Positions 29,145 through 38,468 of a DNA stretch of 64,000 bases are shown in pieces (the first letter of the stretch is position 1; each line of letters starts with the position of its first letter). The stretch covers positions 62,001-126,000 of the forward strand of contig NZ_SPNJ01000001.1 in assembly GCF_004563925.1 (NCBI RefSeq), written 5' to 3'. Both the position numbers and the translations under genes were made by a program. The notes beneath the pieces were generated by a model. The model was not told the origin of the DNA and did not search any database. It saw nothing but the letters and a program-made list of their open reading frames with translations. The stretch comes from Herbaspirillum sp. 3R11 (GTDB taxonomy: Bacteria; Pseudomonadota; Gammaproteobacteria; Burkholderiales; Burkholderiaceae_D).

Positions 29145-29177
29145 ATGCGGCGGGACGATGTTGTCGCCCCGCCGCAT
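29145..29177 (-). promoter_or_regulatory. Strong hairpin between zwf and hexR
   Basis: ATGCGGCGGG (29145-29154) is complementary to CCCGCCGCAT (29168-29177), with a further short GAC/GTC pairing inside. No T run follows on the minus strand. Located between cotranscribed genes, it could be an attenuator, a processing site or an mRNA stabiliser. Confidence 0.6.
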
Positions 29178-29186
29178 GGTCAAAAC

Positions 29187-30656
29187 TTAAACTTCCGGCA
29201 GCGCTTCTTCACGCCATTGCAGGCCGTCGCGACCGATCAGGGCGCTGGCGGCAGCCGGGCCCCAGGTGCCGGCGCTGTACGGAATCGGGTCGCTTTCTTC
29301 CTGGTCCCAGTGTTCCAGGATCGGCTCGACCCATTCCCACGCCGCTTCCAGTTCGTCGCTGCGCATGAACAGCGTGAGCTGGCCGCGCAGCACATCGAGC
29401 AGCAGGCGCTCGTAGGCTTCCATGCGCGGCGTCTTGAATTTTTCGCGGAAATCCAGTTCCAGCTCCACCGGTTTCAGGCGCATGCCGTCGCCCGGCGTCT
29501 TGGCCATCAGATTCATGTGCAGGCCTTCGTCCGGCTGCAGGCGGATCACCAGACAATTGGGCGTGCTGCGGCTGTTTTGCGCGAAGATCGAATGCGGCAC
29601 GCTCTTGAAGCGCACCACGATTTCGGCCAGGCTGTCGGCCATGCGTTTTCCGGTGCGCAGGTAGAACGGCACGCCGGCCCAGCGCCAGGTGTCGATCTCG
29701 GCCTTGACCGCGACGAAGGTTTCGGTGCGCGAATCGGGATTGGCGTCTTCTTCCTTGCGATAGCCCGGCACGGCGACGCCGTTGACGTGGCCGGCGCGAT
29801 ACTGGCCGCGCACCACGTTCATGGCCAGCGTGCTTGGCGTGAAACGCTTGAGCGAACGCAGCACCTTGAGTTTTTCATCGCGCACCGAGTCGGCCGAATT
29901 CGATACCGGCGGCTCCATCGCGACGATACAGAGCAGCTGCAACAGATGGTTCTGCAGCATGTCGCGCAGCGCGCCCGAGGTGTCGTAGTAGTCGAAACGG
30001 CCGCCCACGCCAAGTTCTTCGGCGATGGTGATCTGCACGTCGGAAATCCATTCGCGGCGCCACAGCGGCTCGAACAGCACGTTGCCGAAGCGCAGCGCCA
30101 GCAGATTCTGCACCGCTTCTTTACCGAGGTAGTGATCGATGCGGAAAATCTGCGATTCGCTGAAATAGCGGCCGACCTGCTTGTTGATGTCCTTGGCGCT
30201 TTCGAGATCGTGGCCGAGCGGTTTTTCCAGCACCACGCGCGCGTTCGATGTCGCCAGTCCGGCTTGTGACAGGTTGTCGCAGATCATCGAGAACAGCGTC
30301 GGCGGCGTCGCCAGGTAAAACACGCGCGAGATGGCGGGATCGTCGCGCATGGCGGCGACCAGATTCTGGTAGGTCGCCGGTTCCTTGGCGTTCAGAGAGA
30401 CGTACTGGATGCGGCCGCAGAAGCGCTGCCAGACCTCGGCTTCGAGCGTGGCGCTGCTGACGTGCGGTTTGGAGTTCTTCTCGACGATCTGCAGGAAATC
30501 TTCATTGCTCTTGTTGTCGCGGCCGATACAGATGATGCGCGCGCTCGGCACCAGGTCGCGGGCGCGGTCGCGGGCGTACAGCGCGGGCAGCAGCTTGCGC
30601 ATCGCCAGGTCGCCGGTGCCGCCGAATAGAACCAGGTCAAAATCGGAAATAGCCAT
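29187..30656 (-). CDS. zwf: Glucose-6-phosphate 1-dehydrogenase
   Basis: Oxidises glucose-6-phosphate to 6-phosphogluconolactone with NAD(P)+. The ATG at 30656 gives 489 residues, like E. coli Zwf, with AAGAAG upstream; a frame from 30689 would add 11 residues. The coenzyme loop is FGGTGDLAMRKLLPAL and the active-site signature is RIDHYLGKE. It starts 54 bp after pgi on the same strand. No 6-phosphogluconolactonase gene (pgl) sits nearby, although pgl often accompanies zwf. Confidence 0.97.
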   Translation of the reverse strand: MAISDFDLVLFGGTGDLAMRKLLPALYARDRARDLVPSARIICIGRDNKSNEDFLQIVEKNSKPHVSSATLEAEVWQRFCGRIQYVSLNAKEPATYQNLVAAMRDDPAISRVFYLATPPTLFSMICDNLSQAGLATSNARVVLEKPLGHDLESAKDINKQVGRYFSESQIFRIDHYLGKEAVQNLLALRFGNVLFEPLWRREWISDVQITIAEELGVGGRFDYYDTSGALRDMLQNHLLQLLCIVAMEPPVSNSADSVRDEKLKVLRSLKRFTPSTLAMNVVRGQYRAGHVNGVAVPGYRKEEDANPDSRTETFVAVKAEIDTWRWAGVPFYLRTGKRMADSLAEIVVRFKSVPHSIFAQNSRSTPNCLVIRLQPDEGLHMNLMAKTPGDGMRLKPVELELDFREKFKTPRMEAYERLLLDVLRGQLTLFMRSDELEAAWEWVEPILEHWDQEESDPIPYSAGTWGPAAASALIGRDGLQWREEALPEV

Positions 30657-30710
30657 AGCAGTCTTCTTGTGGGTTTGTTGTTCGGGCAAACGTAACGTAT
30701 CAGTGCGTAA

Positions 30711-32369
30711 TCAATTCCGGGGATCGGACAAGGCCTTCTTCGCCAGTGCAATCAGCGCATTGGTGGAGCAGTCGTGGCGCGCCGGCACCGCTTCGCCGGA
30801 CAGTTCGGACTGGATGGTCTTGGCCAGCACCTTGCCCAGTTCCACGCCCCATTGATCGAAGCTGTTGATGCCCCAGATCGTGCCTTGCACGAAGGTCTTG
30901 TGTTCGTACAGCGCGATCAGCGCGCCCAGCGTGGCCGGTGTCAGCACGTCCAGCAGCAGCGTGTTGCTCGGGCGGTTGCCGTTGAAGGTCTTGTGCGGCA
31001 GCAGGAAATTGACTTCATCATCATCGACGCCCAGCTTCTTGAGGTCTTCGCGCACCTCGTCGGCTTGCTTGCCGCGCATGAAGGCTTCCGACTGCGCGAA
31101 GCAGTTGGCCAGCAGCACCGCATGATGACCGGGCAGGTCGTGCGTCGCGTGCAGCACCGCGATGAAGTCGATCGGCGTGATGTCGGTACCCTGGTGCAGC
31201 AGCTGGAAGAACGCGTGCTGACCGTTGGTGCCGACGTCGCCCCAGATGAATGGACAGGTCGCCACACCGACGGCGCTGCCGTCGCGCGTGATGCGCTTGC
31301 CGTTGCTTTCCATTTCCAGCTGTTGCAGGTAAGCGGGGAAGTGGCGCAGGTCGTGATGGTAAGGCGCGATCGACAGCGATTCGCTGTTGAAGCAGTTGCG
31401 GTTCCAGATGCCGATCAGCGCCTGGATGATCGGCATGTTCTGCTCCAGCGGCGCTTCGCAGAAATGCTTGTCCATCGCGTGGGCGCCGGCCAGCAGCTCG
31501 CTGAAATTCTTGAAGCCGATCGCCAGCGCGATCGACAGGCCGATTGACGACCACATCGAATAGCGTCCGCCGACCCAATCCCAGAACGGGAACATGTTGT
31601 CGGTGTCGATGCCGAAGGCGCGGACGGCTTCCGTATTGGTCGAGACCGCGACAAAGTGTTTCGCCAGATCGGCTGCGCCGGCGCGCTGCAGGAACCAGTC
31701 GCGCGCCGAACCGGCGTTCATCATGGTTTCCTGCGTGGTGAAGGTCTTGGAGGCGACGATGAACAATGTTGTCTCGACGTCAACGCGTTGCAGCACATCG
31801 TGCAGATCATGGCCGTCGACGTTGGAGACGAAGTGCATCGTCAGACGCGGATGGGCGAAAGTGCGCAGCGCGGTGCAGGCCATTTGCGGACCCAGATGCG
31901 AGCCGCCGATGCCGATGTTGACGATGTCGGTGATGGGCTTGCCGCTCAGGCCCAGCCATTGGCCTTCGCGCACGCGCTCGGTGAAGCCGTGGATGCGATC
32001 CAATACGGCATGAACGTCCTCGCCGATGTGCTGTCCATCAACTTGCAGGGCTTGGCCGCGCGGTGCGCGCAGGGCAGTGTGCAGGACCGCGCGGTGTTCG
32101 GTGAAATTGATCTTCTCGCCGCTGAACATGGCGGCGCGTTGCCGCTCCACGCCGCGTTCGCGCGCCAGCTCGAACAGCAACTTGAGCGTAGTATGGTCGA
32201 CACGGTTTTTGGAGTAGTCGAACAGGATGCCGGCGGCCTTGACGGTCATGTGGTCGAAGCGCTCGGGATCGGCGGCGAACAGGTCGCGCATGTGCCGGTC
32301 GCGGACCTCGGCGTGGTGAGACAAAAGTGCTTGGAAGGCTGCGGTCGCGGTAAGTGCTGTATGCGGCAT
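30711..32369 (-). CDS. pgi: Glucose-6-phosphate isomerase
   Basis: Interconverts glucose-6-phosphate and fructose-6-phosphate. The ATG at 32369 gives 552 residues; a TTG nine bases earlier is the alternative. Signatures are [62 protein letters not shown] and the active-site stretch [15 protein letters not shown]. It is first in the minus-strand block and faces edd across a 260-bp region carrying two HexR-like sites. Confidence 0.97.
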   Translation of the reverse strand: MPHTALTATAAFQALLSHHAEVRDRHMRDLFAADPERFDHMTVKAAGILFDYSKNRVDHTTLKLLFELARERGVERQRAAMFSGEKINFTEHRAVLHTALRAPRGQALQVDGQHIGEDVHAVLDRIHGFTERVREGQWLGLSGKPITDIVNIGIGGSHLGPQMACTALRTFAHPRLTMHFVSNVDGHDLHDVLQRVDVETTLFIVASKTFTTQETMMNAGSARDWFLQRAGAADLAKHFVAVSTNTEAVRAFGIDTDNMFPFWDWVGGRYSMWSSIGLSIALAIGFKNFSELLAGAHAMDKHFCEAPLEQNMPIIQALIGIWNRNCFNSESLSIAPYHHDLRHFPAYLQQLEMESNGKRITRDGSAVGVATCPFIWGDVGTNGQHAFFQLLHQGTDITPIDFIAVLHATHDLPGHHAVLLANCFAQSEAFMRGKQADEVREDLKKLGVDDDEVNFLLPHKTFNGNRPSNTLLLDVLTPATLGALIALYEHKTFVQGTIWGINSFDQWGVELGKVLAKTIQSELSGEAVPARHDCSTNALIALAKKALSDPRN

Positions 32370-32437
32370 GTTCTGCAATCTTGGCTGAAGTGAGGGGTCT
32401 GGAAGAATCTTTACTATACAGGATTTACTACTTTTAT

Positions 32438-32452
32438 GGTAATTTCACTACA
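32438..32452. promoter_or_regulatory. HexR-type operator on the pgi side
   Basis: GGTAATTTCACTACA fits the HexR half-site pattern TGTARTNNNAYTACA at all specified positions except the first base. It lies 69 bp upstream of the pgi start codon, a position compatible with control of the pgi-zwf-hexR transcript. Confidence 0.6.
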
Positions 32453-32588
32453 ATATTAATTGTCGTGCAATGTCGGCAGTATCTCGTACAGCGCCTGTTT
32501 ACAGTCGTTAGTGGTTGGAAATGCAAAATGGTTTCAATTAAATGTAGTCAGGTAAAACAAGCGAAAGAAGAAGTTTTATTTAAAATTT

Positions 32589-32603
32589 TGTAGTAAAATT
32601 ACA
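32589..32603. promoter_or_regulatory. HexR-type operator on the edd side
   Basis: TGTAGTAAAATTACA matches the pattern TGTARTNNNAYTACA at every specified position. It ends 26 bp before the edd start codon and overlaps TAAAAT, a possible -10 element, which would suit direct repression. Confidence 0.75.
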
Positions 32604-32629
32604 TTTGTTAACGCTATCAGGAACCCAAC

Positions 32630-34483
32630 ATGTCTCTCAACGCTACCTTAGCCAGCGTCACGCGACGCATCGCCGAACGTAGTCGGCCCTATCGCACCGC
32701 CTATCTCGCCCGCCTCGACGCCGCGCGTCATGAAGGCGTGCAACGCGGGGCGCTGTCGTGTACCAACCTGGCGCACGGCTTTGCTGCTTTTCCCGCCAAC
32801 GACAAGCTCAAACTGAAACAGGACCGCGCGCCTTCCATCGCGATTGTTTCGTCGTACAACGACATGTTGTCGGCGCATCAACCTTTCGAGCGTTATCCGC
32901 AAATCATCCGCGATGCGGTCCGCGAAGACGGCGGCGTGGCGCAATTCGCCGGCGGCGTGCCCGCCATGTGCGACGGCATCACGCAAGGCCAGACCGGCAT
33001 GGAGCTGTCGCTGTTCTCGCGCGACGCCATCGCCATGGGCACCGCGGTCGCGCTGTCGCACAATATGTTCGACGCGGCACTGTATCTGGGCGTATGCGAC
33101 AAGATCGTGCCGGGCCTGCTGATTGGTGCACTGCACTTCGGCCACATCCCGGCGGTATTTGTTCCCGCCGGTCCGATGACCAGCGGCATGACCAATAGCG
33201 AAAAGGTCAAGATCCGCCAGTTGTATACCGAAGGCAAGATCGGCCGTGCCGAATTGCTCGAAGCCGAATCGAAGTCGTACCACGATGCCGGCACCTGCAC
33301 TTTCTACGGCACCGCCAACAGCAACCAGATGCTGATGGAAGCGATGGGCCTGCATCTGCCGGGTTCCGCCTTCATCACGCCGAATACGCCGATGCGCGAC
33401 GCGCTGACTGCCGCCGCCGCCAAACAGGCGCTGAAGATCACCGCGCAAGGCCAGCAATACACGCCGGTCGGCCGCCTGGTCGACGAGAAGTCCATCGTCA
33501 ACGCCATCGTCGCGCTGCTGGCGACGGGAGGCTCCACCAACCATACGCTGCATCTGGTCGCCATCGCCAAGGCGGCCGGGCTGGTAATCGACTGGGACGA
33601 TTTCTCGAAGCTGTCCTCGGTCGTGCCGCTGGTTACGCGCATCTACCCGAACGGCACTGCCGACGTGAATCATTTCCACGCCGCCGGCGGCACTGGTTTC
33701 GTGTTGCGCGAATTGATCGACGCCGGGCTGATGCACGACGACGTCATGACCATTCTCGGCCAGGGCCTGCGCGCCCACGCCACCGAACCGCTGTTCGATG
33801 ACGCCGGCAAGGTCACCTGGAAAGCGACGCCGAAGGATAGCGGCGACGACACCGTCCTGCGTCCCGCGACCAACCCATTCTCCGCAGACGGCGGCCTCAA
33901 GCTGTTGCAAGGCAATCTGGGCCGCTCGGTCATCAAGGTCTCGGCGGTCAAGCATGAACACCGCGCCGTGCAGGCGCCGGCCATCGTGTTCCATTCGCAG
34001 GAAGCCTTCATGAAGGCCTTCAAGGCCGGTGAACTCGACAAGGATTTCGTTGCCGTCCTGACGTTCCAGGGTCCGCGCGCCAACGGCATGCCGGAACTGC
34101 ATGCGCTGACGCCGGCGCTGGGCATCCTGCAGGATAAGGGCCGCCACGTGGCGTTGGTCACCGACGGCCGCATGTCGGGCGCATCGGGCAAAGTGCCGGC
34201 GGCGATCCACGTGACGCCGGAAGTATTGGCCGGCGGACCGTTGGGTTTTGTGCGGACTGGCGATATGATTCGTCTGGACGCCGAAGCCGGCATCCTGGAA
34301 GCGCTGGTGTCGGAAACCGAATGGGCCTCGCGCACTTCGGAAACCGCCAACCTGGCAGGCAACCAGACCGGCATGGGCCGTGAATTGTTCAGCGTCTTCC
34401 GCGCCAACGTCAGCGCGGCAGAAGAGGGCGGTACCAGCTTTGGTCTGCCCCCAATCCTCGAAAATGAGAAAGCGACAGTATGA
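32630..34483 (+). CDS. edd: 6-phosphogluconate dehydratase
   Basis: First dedicated Entner-Doudoroff enzyme, converting 6-phosphogluconate to 2-keto-3-deoxy-6-phosphogluconate. The 617-residue IlvD/Edd-family protein has cysteines for an iron-sulfur cluster in [26 protein letters not shown] and [14 protein letters not shown] contexts, and [21 protein letters not shown] near the end. The ATG at 32630 is preceded by AGGAAC. The stop overlaps the eda start as ATGA, so the two enzymes are translationally coupled. Confidence 0.96.
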   Translation: MSLNATLASVTRRIAERSRPYRTAYLARLDAARHEGVQRGALSCTNLAHGFAAFPANDKLKLKQDRAPSIAIVSSYNDMLSAHQPFERYPQIIRDAVREDGGVAQFAGGVPAMCDGITQGQTGMELSLFSRDAIAMGTAVALSHNMFDAALYLGVCDKIVPGLLIGALHFGHIPAVFVPAGPMTSGMTNSEKVKIRQLYTEGKIGRAELLEAESKSYHDAGTCTFYGTANSNQMLMEAMGLHLPGSAFITPNTPMRDALTAAAAKQALKITAQGQQYTPVGRLVDEKSIVNAIVALLATGGSTNHTLHLVAIAKAAGLVIDWDDFSKLSSVVPLVTRIYPNGTADVNHFHAAGGTGFVLRELIDAGLMHDDVMTILGQGLRAHATEPLFDDAGKVTWKATPKDSGDDTVLRPATNPFSADGGLKLLQGNLGRSVIKVSAVKHEHRAVQAPAIVFHSQEAFMKAFKAGELDKDFVAVLTFQGPRANGMPELHALTPALGILQDKGRHVALVTDGRMSGASGKVPAAIHVTPEVLAGGPLGFVRTGDMIRLDAEAGILEALVSETEWASRTSETANLAGNQTGMGRELFSVFRANVSAAEEGGTSFGLPPILENEKATV

Positions 34484-35103
34484 ATATCCTGGAAATCATG
34501 CGTACCTCGGCGGTCATCCCTGTGATCGCCATCGACAAACTGGAACACGCCGTGCCGCTGGCCAAGGCCTTGGTGGCAGGCGGCATCCGCGTGCTCGAAG
34601 TGACCCTGCGCACCGAGCACGGCCTGCCGGCGATCCGCGCCATCGCGGAACAAGTGCCTGAGGCCATCGTCGGCGTCGGCACCCTGACCAGCCCGGAAGA
34701 ATTCGCCGCCTCGCGCGATGCCGGCGCCGTGTTCGGCGTCTCGCCAGGCCTGACGGCAGCGCTGATCGCCGCCGCCAAGTCCAGCGGCCTGCCTTTGCTG
34801 CCGGGCGTGATGACGCCGTCGGAAGTGATGGCGGCGCGCGAAGCCGGTTTCCGTCAGTTGAAACTGTTCCCGGCGATGCAGGCAGGCGGTATCGGCATGC
34901 TCAACGCGATTGCCGGTCCGCTGGGCGACGTCACCTTCTGCCCGACCGGCGGCATCTCGCAAGAGACCGCGTCGCAATTCCTGGCCTTGAAGAACGTGGC
35001 CTGCGTCGGCGGCTCCTGGCTGACGCCGAAGAATGCCATCGAAATCGGCGACTGGCACAAGATCACCGCACTGGCCAAGGCGGCCAGCGCATTGCGTCCT
35101 TAA
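34480..35103 (+). CDS. eda: 2-keto-3-deoxy-6-phosphogluconate aldolase
   Basis: Cleaves KDPG to pyruvate and glyceraldehyde-3-phosphate. The 207-residue class I aldolase has the general-base region [26 protein letters not shown], and the Schiff-base lysine within [25 protein letters not shown] binds phosphate. It overlaps edd by four bases and is followed by a long terminator stem, so edd-eda is a two-gene operon. Confidence 0.96.
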   Translation: MNILEIMRTSAVIPVIAIDKLEHAVPLAKALVAGGIRVLEVTLRTEHGLPAIRAIAEQVPEAIVGVGTLTSPEEFAASRDAGAVFGVSPGLTAALIAAAKSSGLPLLPGVMTPSEVMAAREAGFRQLKLFPAMQAGGIGMLNAIAGPLGDVTFCPTGGISQETASQFLALKNVACVGGSWLTPKNAIEIGDWHKITALAKAASALRP

Positions 35104-35162
35104 GCCTGAACCGGCAAGTCGCATTGCTTCTTATCGGAAGCAGTGCCGACAGCATCAACGTG

Positions 35163-35206
35163 AAAGCACGTGCATCGACTCTCCGATGCACGTGCTTTTT
35201 GTTTTT
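35163..35206 (+). terminator. Intrinsic terminator after edd-eda
   Basis: A perfect 15-bp stem, AAAGCACGTGCATCG (35163-35177) with CGATGCACGTGCTTT (35184-35198), closes a six-base loop and runs into TTTTTGTTTTT. Confidence 0.95.
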
Positions 35207-35325
35207 GTGCAGGGTTAAACACGGTCGGCAAACAAACTGTAAGATTTCCCGGAGCCGAACGACCAAAGGGCAGGCTGCATTCTGCAAGCTTCGCACCATG
35301 TTCGTCAGGAAACCAAGGAAACATC

Positions 35326-35712
35326 ATGAAAATCCTCAAAACGCTAGTCGTCTTTTTACTCCTGCAGGCCGGCGTCGCCGTTTCTGCGTTTGCCGCCGGC
35401 CAGCATTTCACGCAGGCGCAGTTCGATGCGCTCAACAAGAGCGGCAAGCCGGTCGTCGTTCACATCCACGCCGACTGGTGTCCGACCTGCCGGGCGCAGG
35501 ACCCCATCGTCTCCGGGCTGATCAGGGATCCGGCATTCAAGAACGTCAGCTTTCTTGAAGTCGACTTCGATGCGCAGAAAGATATCGTCAAGGCCTTCAA
35601 CGTCACACAGCAAAGCACGCTGATCGTCTTCAAAGGCGGCAAGGAGCAGGGACGTTCCACCGGTGACACCCGCAAGGCGTCCATCGACACCCTGATCAAC
35701 AAGGCGCTCTGA
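35326..35712 (+). CDS. Periplasmic thioredoxin-like protein
   Basis: Exported thioredoxin fold of 128 residues. The ATG at 35326 follows AAGGAA and starts a signal peptide (MKILKTLVVFLLLQAGVAVS, cleavage after AFA near residue 23). The redox motif is WCPTC with Cys52 and Cys55, and the cis-proline loop appears replaced by VTQQSTLIVF, with Ser-Thr where Pro is usual. Loss of the cis-Pro would be unusual for a thiol oxidoreductase. The CcdA-type electron carrier 22 bp downstream probably reduces it. Confidence 0.85.
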   Translation: MKILKTLVVFLLLQAGVAVSAFAAGQHFTQAQFDALNKSGKPVVVHIHADWCPTCRAQDPIVSGLIRDPAFKNVSFLEVDFDAQKDIVKAFNVTQQSTLIVFKGGKEQGRSTGDTRKASIDTLINKAL

Positions 35713-35734
35713 TCGCGGGCTGAAGTCAGACATC

Positions 35735-36463
35735 GTGGAATTCGGCATCACCTCTTACTTCATTGCCTTGGCGGCAGGCGTACTCTCGACCTTGTCGCCG
35801 TGCGTACTGCCGCTGCTGCCGGTGATTATCGGCTCGGCAATGCATGAGCACCGCTACGGGCCGTTCGCTGTCGCGATCGGCATGTCAGCTTCGTTTGCCG
35901 TGATCGGCACCATACTGGCAAGTGCCGGTGCGCGCCTTGGGGTAGGGCAGGGCGACTTCCAAGTGGTGGCAGCGATCGTCCTGGTCCTGATCGGCGTCGT
36001 GCTGTTGTCAAAGAAATTGCAGGAGCGCTTTGCCGTCGCCACATCAGGGGCAAGCGGCGCCGGCAGCAAGATATTGTCGACACTGAATATCAGTGGATTG
36101 CGTGGACAGTTTTTGGTGGGCTTGCTGCTCGGCCTGATCTGGAGTCCTTGCGTCGGCCCGACTTTGGGTGCCGCAATTACCCTGGCCAGCCAGGGGCGAG
36201 ACCTGCCGCAAATTGTGACAATGATGGCGGTGTTCGGATTGGGCGCGGGTTTGCCGATTGCCTTGCTGGGCATGTTGTCGCGTCAGGCGATGCTGAAGAT
36301 GCGCGGTAAGCTGCAAGGCGTCGGTTCATGGGGGAAGAGCATGCTCGGCGTGTTGTTCATCGCCGTCGGCCTGCTGATCCTGACGGGATGGGACAAGTCG
36401 GTGGAAGTTTTCCTGCTGGACCATTCACCCGACTGGCTGACGACGCTGACGACCTCGTTGTAG
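35735..36463 (+). CDS. CcdA/DsbD-type transmembrane thiol-electron carrier
   Basis: Polytopic membrane protein of 242 residues with about six hydrophobic segments that carries electrons from cytoplasmic thioredoxin to periplasmic partners. The two redox cysteines are Cys23 in TLSPCVLPLLPV and Cys139 in IWSPCVGPTLG, each in a transmembrane helix. It starts with GTG at 35735. It lacks the periplasmic alpha and gamma domains of full DsbD, so the thioredoxin encoded just upstream is the obvious partner. Confidence 0.88.
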   Translation: MEFGITSYFIALAAGVLSTLSPCVLPLLPVIIGSAMHEHRYGPFAVAIGMSASFAVIGTILASAGARLGVGQGDFQVVAAIVLVLIGVVLLSKKLQERFAVATSGASGAGSKILSTLNISGLRGQFLVGLLLGLIWSPCVGPTLGAAITLASQGRDLPQIVTMMAVFGLGAGLPIALLGMLSRQAMLKMRGKLQGVGSWGKSMLGVLFIAVGLLILTGWDKSVEVFLLDHSPDWLTTLTTSL

Positions 36464-36480
36464 CGAATTTCGAGATTGGA

Positions 36481-36500
36481 CGGCGACAGCATCGTCGCCG
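36481..36500. terminator. Hairpin between convergent ccdA-like gene and lgt
   Basis: CGGCGAC (36481-36487) and GTCGCCG (36494-36500) enclose AGCATC. No T run is present on either side, so termination efficiency is uncertain. Confidence 0.4.
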
Positions 36501-36513
36501 CTCTACAGCATGT

Positions 36514-37326
36514 TCAGGCGGCCGCCGCCGCCGCACTCTTCTTTTTATACGCCACCACCAGCAGCACGATACCCAGCACGATCATCGGCACCGACAGCAT
36601 CTGTCCTGCCGAAATTGTGATGCCGCCAAAGCTGACGTTGTAGTCCGGGGTGCGGAAGTATTCGGTGAAGAAGCGCGCGCAGCCATACAGCAGCGAGAAC
36701 ATGCCGGCCACCGCCATGCGCGGGCGCGGCTTGCGCGAGAACAACCAAAGCACAATGAACAGCAGGATGCCGTCCACCAGCATCTGGTAAATCGGCGAAG
36801 GATGGCGCGGCAGGTTGTCGACGTTGGGCCAGATCATGGCCCACGGCAGTGACGCATCGGCGACGCGGCCAGGCAGTTCTGCGTTGATGAAGTTGCCCAG
36901 GCGGCCGGCGGCGTAGCCTAGCGGCACCATCGGTGCGATGAAGTCCATGATGTCCATCAGATGGCGACCGCGCTTGCGACCCCAGATGTACATCGCGATC
37001 ATCACGCCGAGGAAGCCGCCGTGGAAGGACATGCCGCCTTTCCATACCGCGATGATGTCGGCCGGATTGGCGAAGTAGTAGCTCGGGTTGTAGAACAGGA
37101 CTTCGCCGAGACGCCCGCCGATGACCACGCCCAGGACGCCGTAGAACAGCATGTCGTCGAGGTCTTCCTTCTTCCAGCCGACTGCGGCGATGTGCGGTTG
37201 CTTGATGCGCAGGCGGCCCAGCGCGATGAACTGGGCGAACGCCAGCAGGTACATCAGGCCGTACCAGTGCACCTGCAGCGGGCCGATGGAAAAGGCGATG
37301 GGGTCGGGCATCGGGTGGATCAGCAT
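36514..37326 (-). CDS. lgt: Prolipoprotein diacylglyceryl transferase
   Basis: Membrane enzyme that attaches diacylglycerol to the lipobox cysteine of lipoprotein precursors, the first maturation step. The 270-residue protein has about seven hydrophobic helices, the Lgt signature [25 protein letters not shown] with the conserved His, and a basic/alanine-rich tail. The ATG at 37326 gives [25 protein letters not shown] family spacing. Its product would process lipoproteins such as the esterase at 19946. Confidence 0.96.
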   Translation of the reverse strand: MLIHPMPDPIAFSIGPLQVHWYGLMYLLAFAQFIALGRLRIKQPHIAAVGWKKEDLDDMLFYGVLGVVIGGRLGEVLFYNPSYYFANPADIIAVWKGGMSFHGGFLGVMIAMYIWGRKRGRHLMDIMDFIAPMVPLGYAAGRLGNFINAELPGRVADASLPWAMIWPNVDNLPRHPSPIYQMLVDGILLFIVLWLFSRKPRPRMAVAGMFSLLYGCARFFTEYFRTPDYNVSFGGITISAGQMLSVPMIVLGIVLLVVAYKKKSAAAAAA

Positions 37327-37374
37327 GGAAACTCTTTCAGAACAATTGGGGTGATGATGTCGGGACAGACCGGT

Positions 37375-38280
37375 CTATGCCGGCGGTGTCGCCACCATGT
37401 CAAGAAACGCGCGCAGCACCGGCGACGCACTGTCGCGCCGCCAGGCCAGTCCGGTTTCGATCAACGGCGTCTTGCCGCTGAGCGGGCGGTAGTCCACGCC
37501 GGGACGCTGCAGGTTAGACACGGATTGTGGCACAAGTGCCATGCCCATGCCAGCCGACACCAGGCCGACGATGGTCTGCATCTGGATCGCCTCCTGGCCG
37601 ATGTGCGGCGTCACGCCGGCGTCGCGGAAGCAGCTCAGGATCGTGTCATGGAAGGCCGGCGAAATACGGCGCGGGAAAATGATCAGCGGCAGCTCGCGCA
37701 GGCTTTTGAGCGTCACGGCGTTCTTGCCGCGCACCACGCCGCTCGGGACGGCCGCCACGAGCGGCTCCGACAGCAGCGGCAGGTAATCGAGTGCCGCCTG
37801 GGATTTTTCCGGCAGCGGCGGCAACAGCAGGCCGGCGTCGATCTTGCCCTGCATCAGGTCTTCCAGCTGGATGTCGGTGGTGGCTTCGCGTAGATCGATC
37901 TGCACCTGCGGATAGCGCGCGCGGAAGCGTTGCAGCAGCGGCGGCAAAATACTGTAGTCGGCCGTCGAAATGAACGACAGCGACAACAGTCCGGAAGCGC
38001 CGCTGGCAGCCCGCCGCGCCAGGTCGGGCAGGGCGCTCGCCTGCTGCAGGATGCGCTGCGCTTCGGGCAGCAGCGCCAGCCCGGCCGGTGTCAGTGCGAC
38101 GCTGCGCTTGGTGCGGGCGAATAGCGGCGTGCCCAGCATTTCTTCCAGCGCCTGGATGGTTTGCGACAATGGCGGTTGGGTCATGTGCAGGCGCACGGCG
38201 GCGCGGCCGAAGTGTTTTTCTTCGGCAACGGCGACGAAATAGCGCAGTTGGCGCAGTTCCAGGCGGGACTCGGTGTTCAT
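37375..38280 (-). CDS. LysR-family transcriptional regulator
   Basis: Regulator of 301 residues from the ATG at 38280; an upstream in-frame TTG would add six residues. The N-terminal winged helix is LRQLRYFVAVAEEKHFGRAA with helix TQPPLSQTIQALEEMLGTPLF. The C-terminal effector domain contains LSFISTADYSILPPLLQRFRARYP. It is divergent from ilvD, 188 bp away, so ilvD is the natural candidate target, but the subfamily (BenM/CatM-like) often controls aromatic catabolism. The ligand is unknown. Confidence 0.9.
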   Translation of the reverse strand: MNTESRLELRQLRYFVAVAEEKHFGRAAVRLHMTQPPLSQTIQALEEMLGTPLFARTKRSVALTPAGLALLPEAQRILQQASALPDLARRAASGASGLLSLSFISTADYSILPPLLQRFRARYPQVQIDLREATTDIQLEDLMQGKIDAGLLLPPLPEKSQAALDYLPLLSEPLVAAVPSGVVRGKNAVTLKSLRELPLIIFPRRISPAFHDTILSCFRDAGVTPHIGQEAIQMQTIVGLVSAGMGMALVPQSVSNLQRPGVDYRPLSGKTPLIETGLAWRRDSASPVLRAFLDMVATPPA

Positions 38281-38468
38281 GCGGTTGGTGATATGCAATT
38301 CATATTTATCGGTAGTGAATCATATATTTGACAGCAGGCATTGCGCAAGGCACTCTATCCGGCAGCCAGAACCGCGTCAGCACCTTGACGGACGGATTCG
38401 CGCCAGTGTCGCTCCTGGTGTGGACCGCAAGCGTTCCGTCGGCAATTCGTATCAACCAGGAGACCAGC

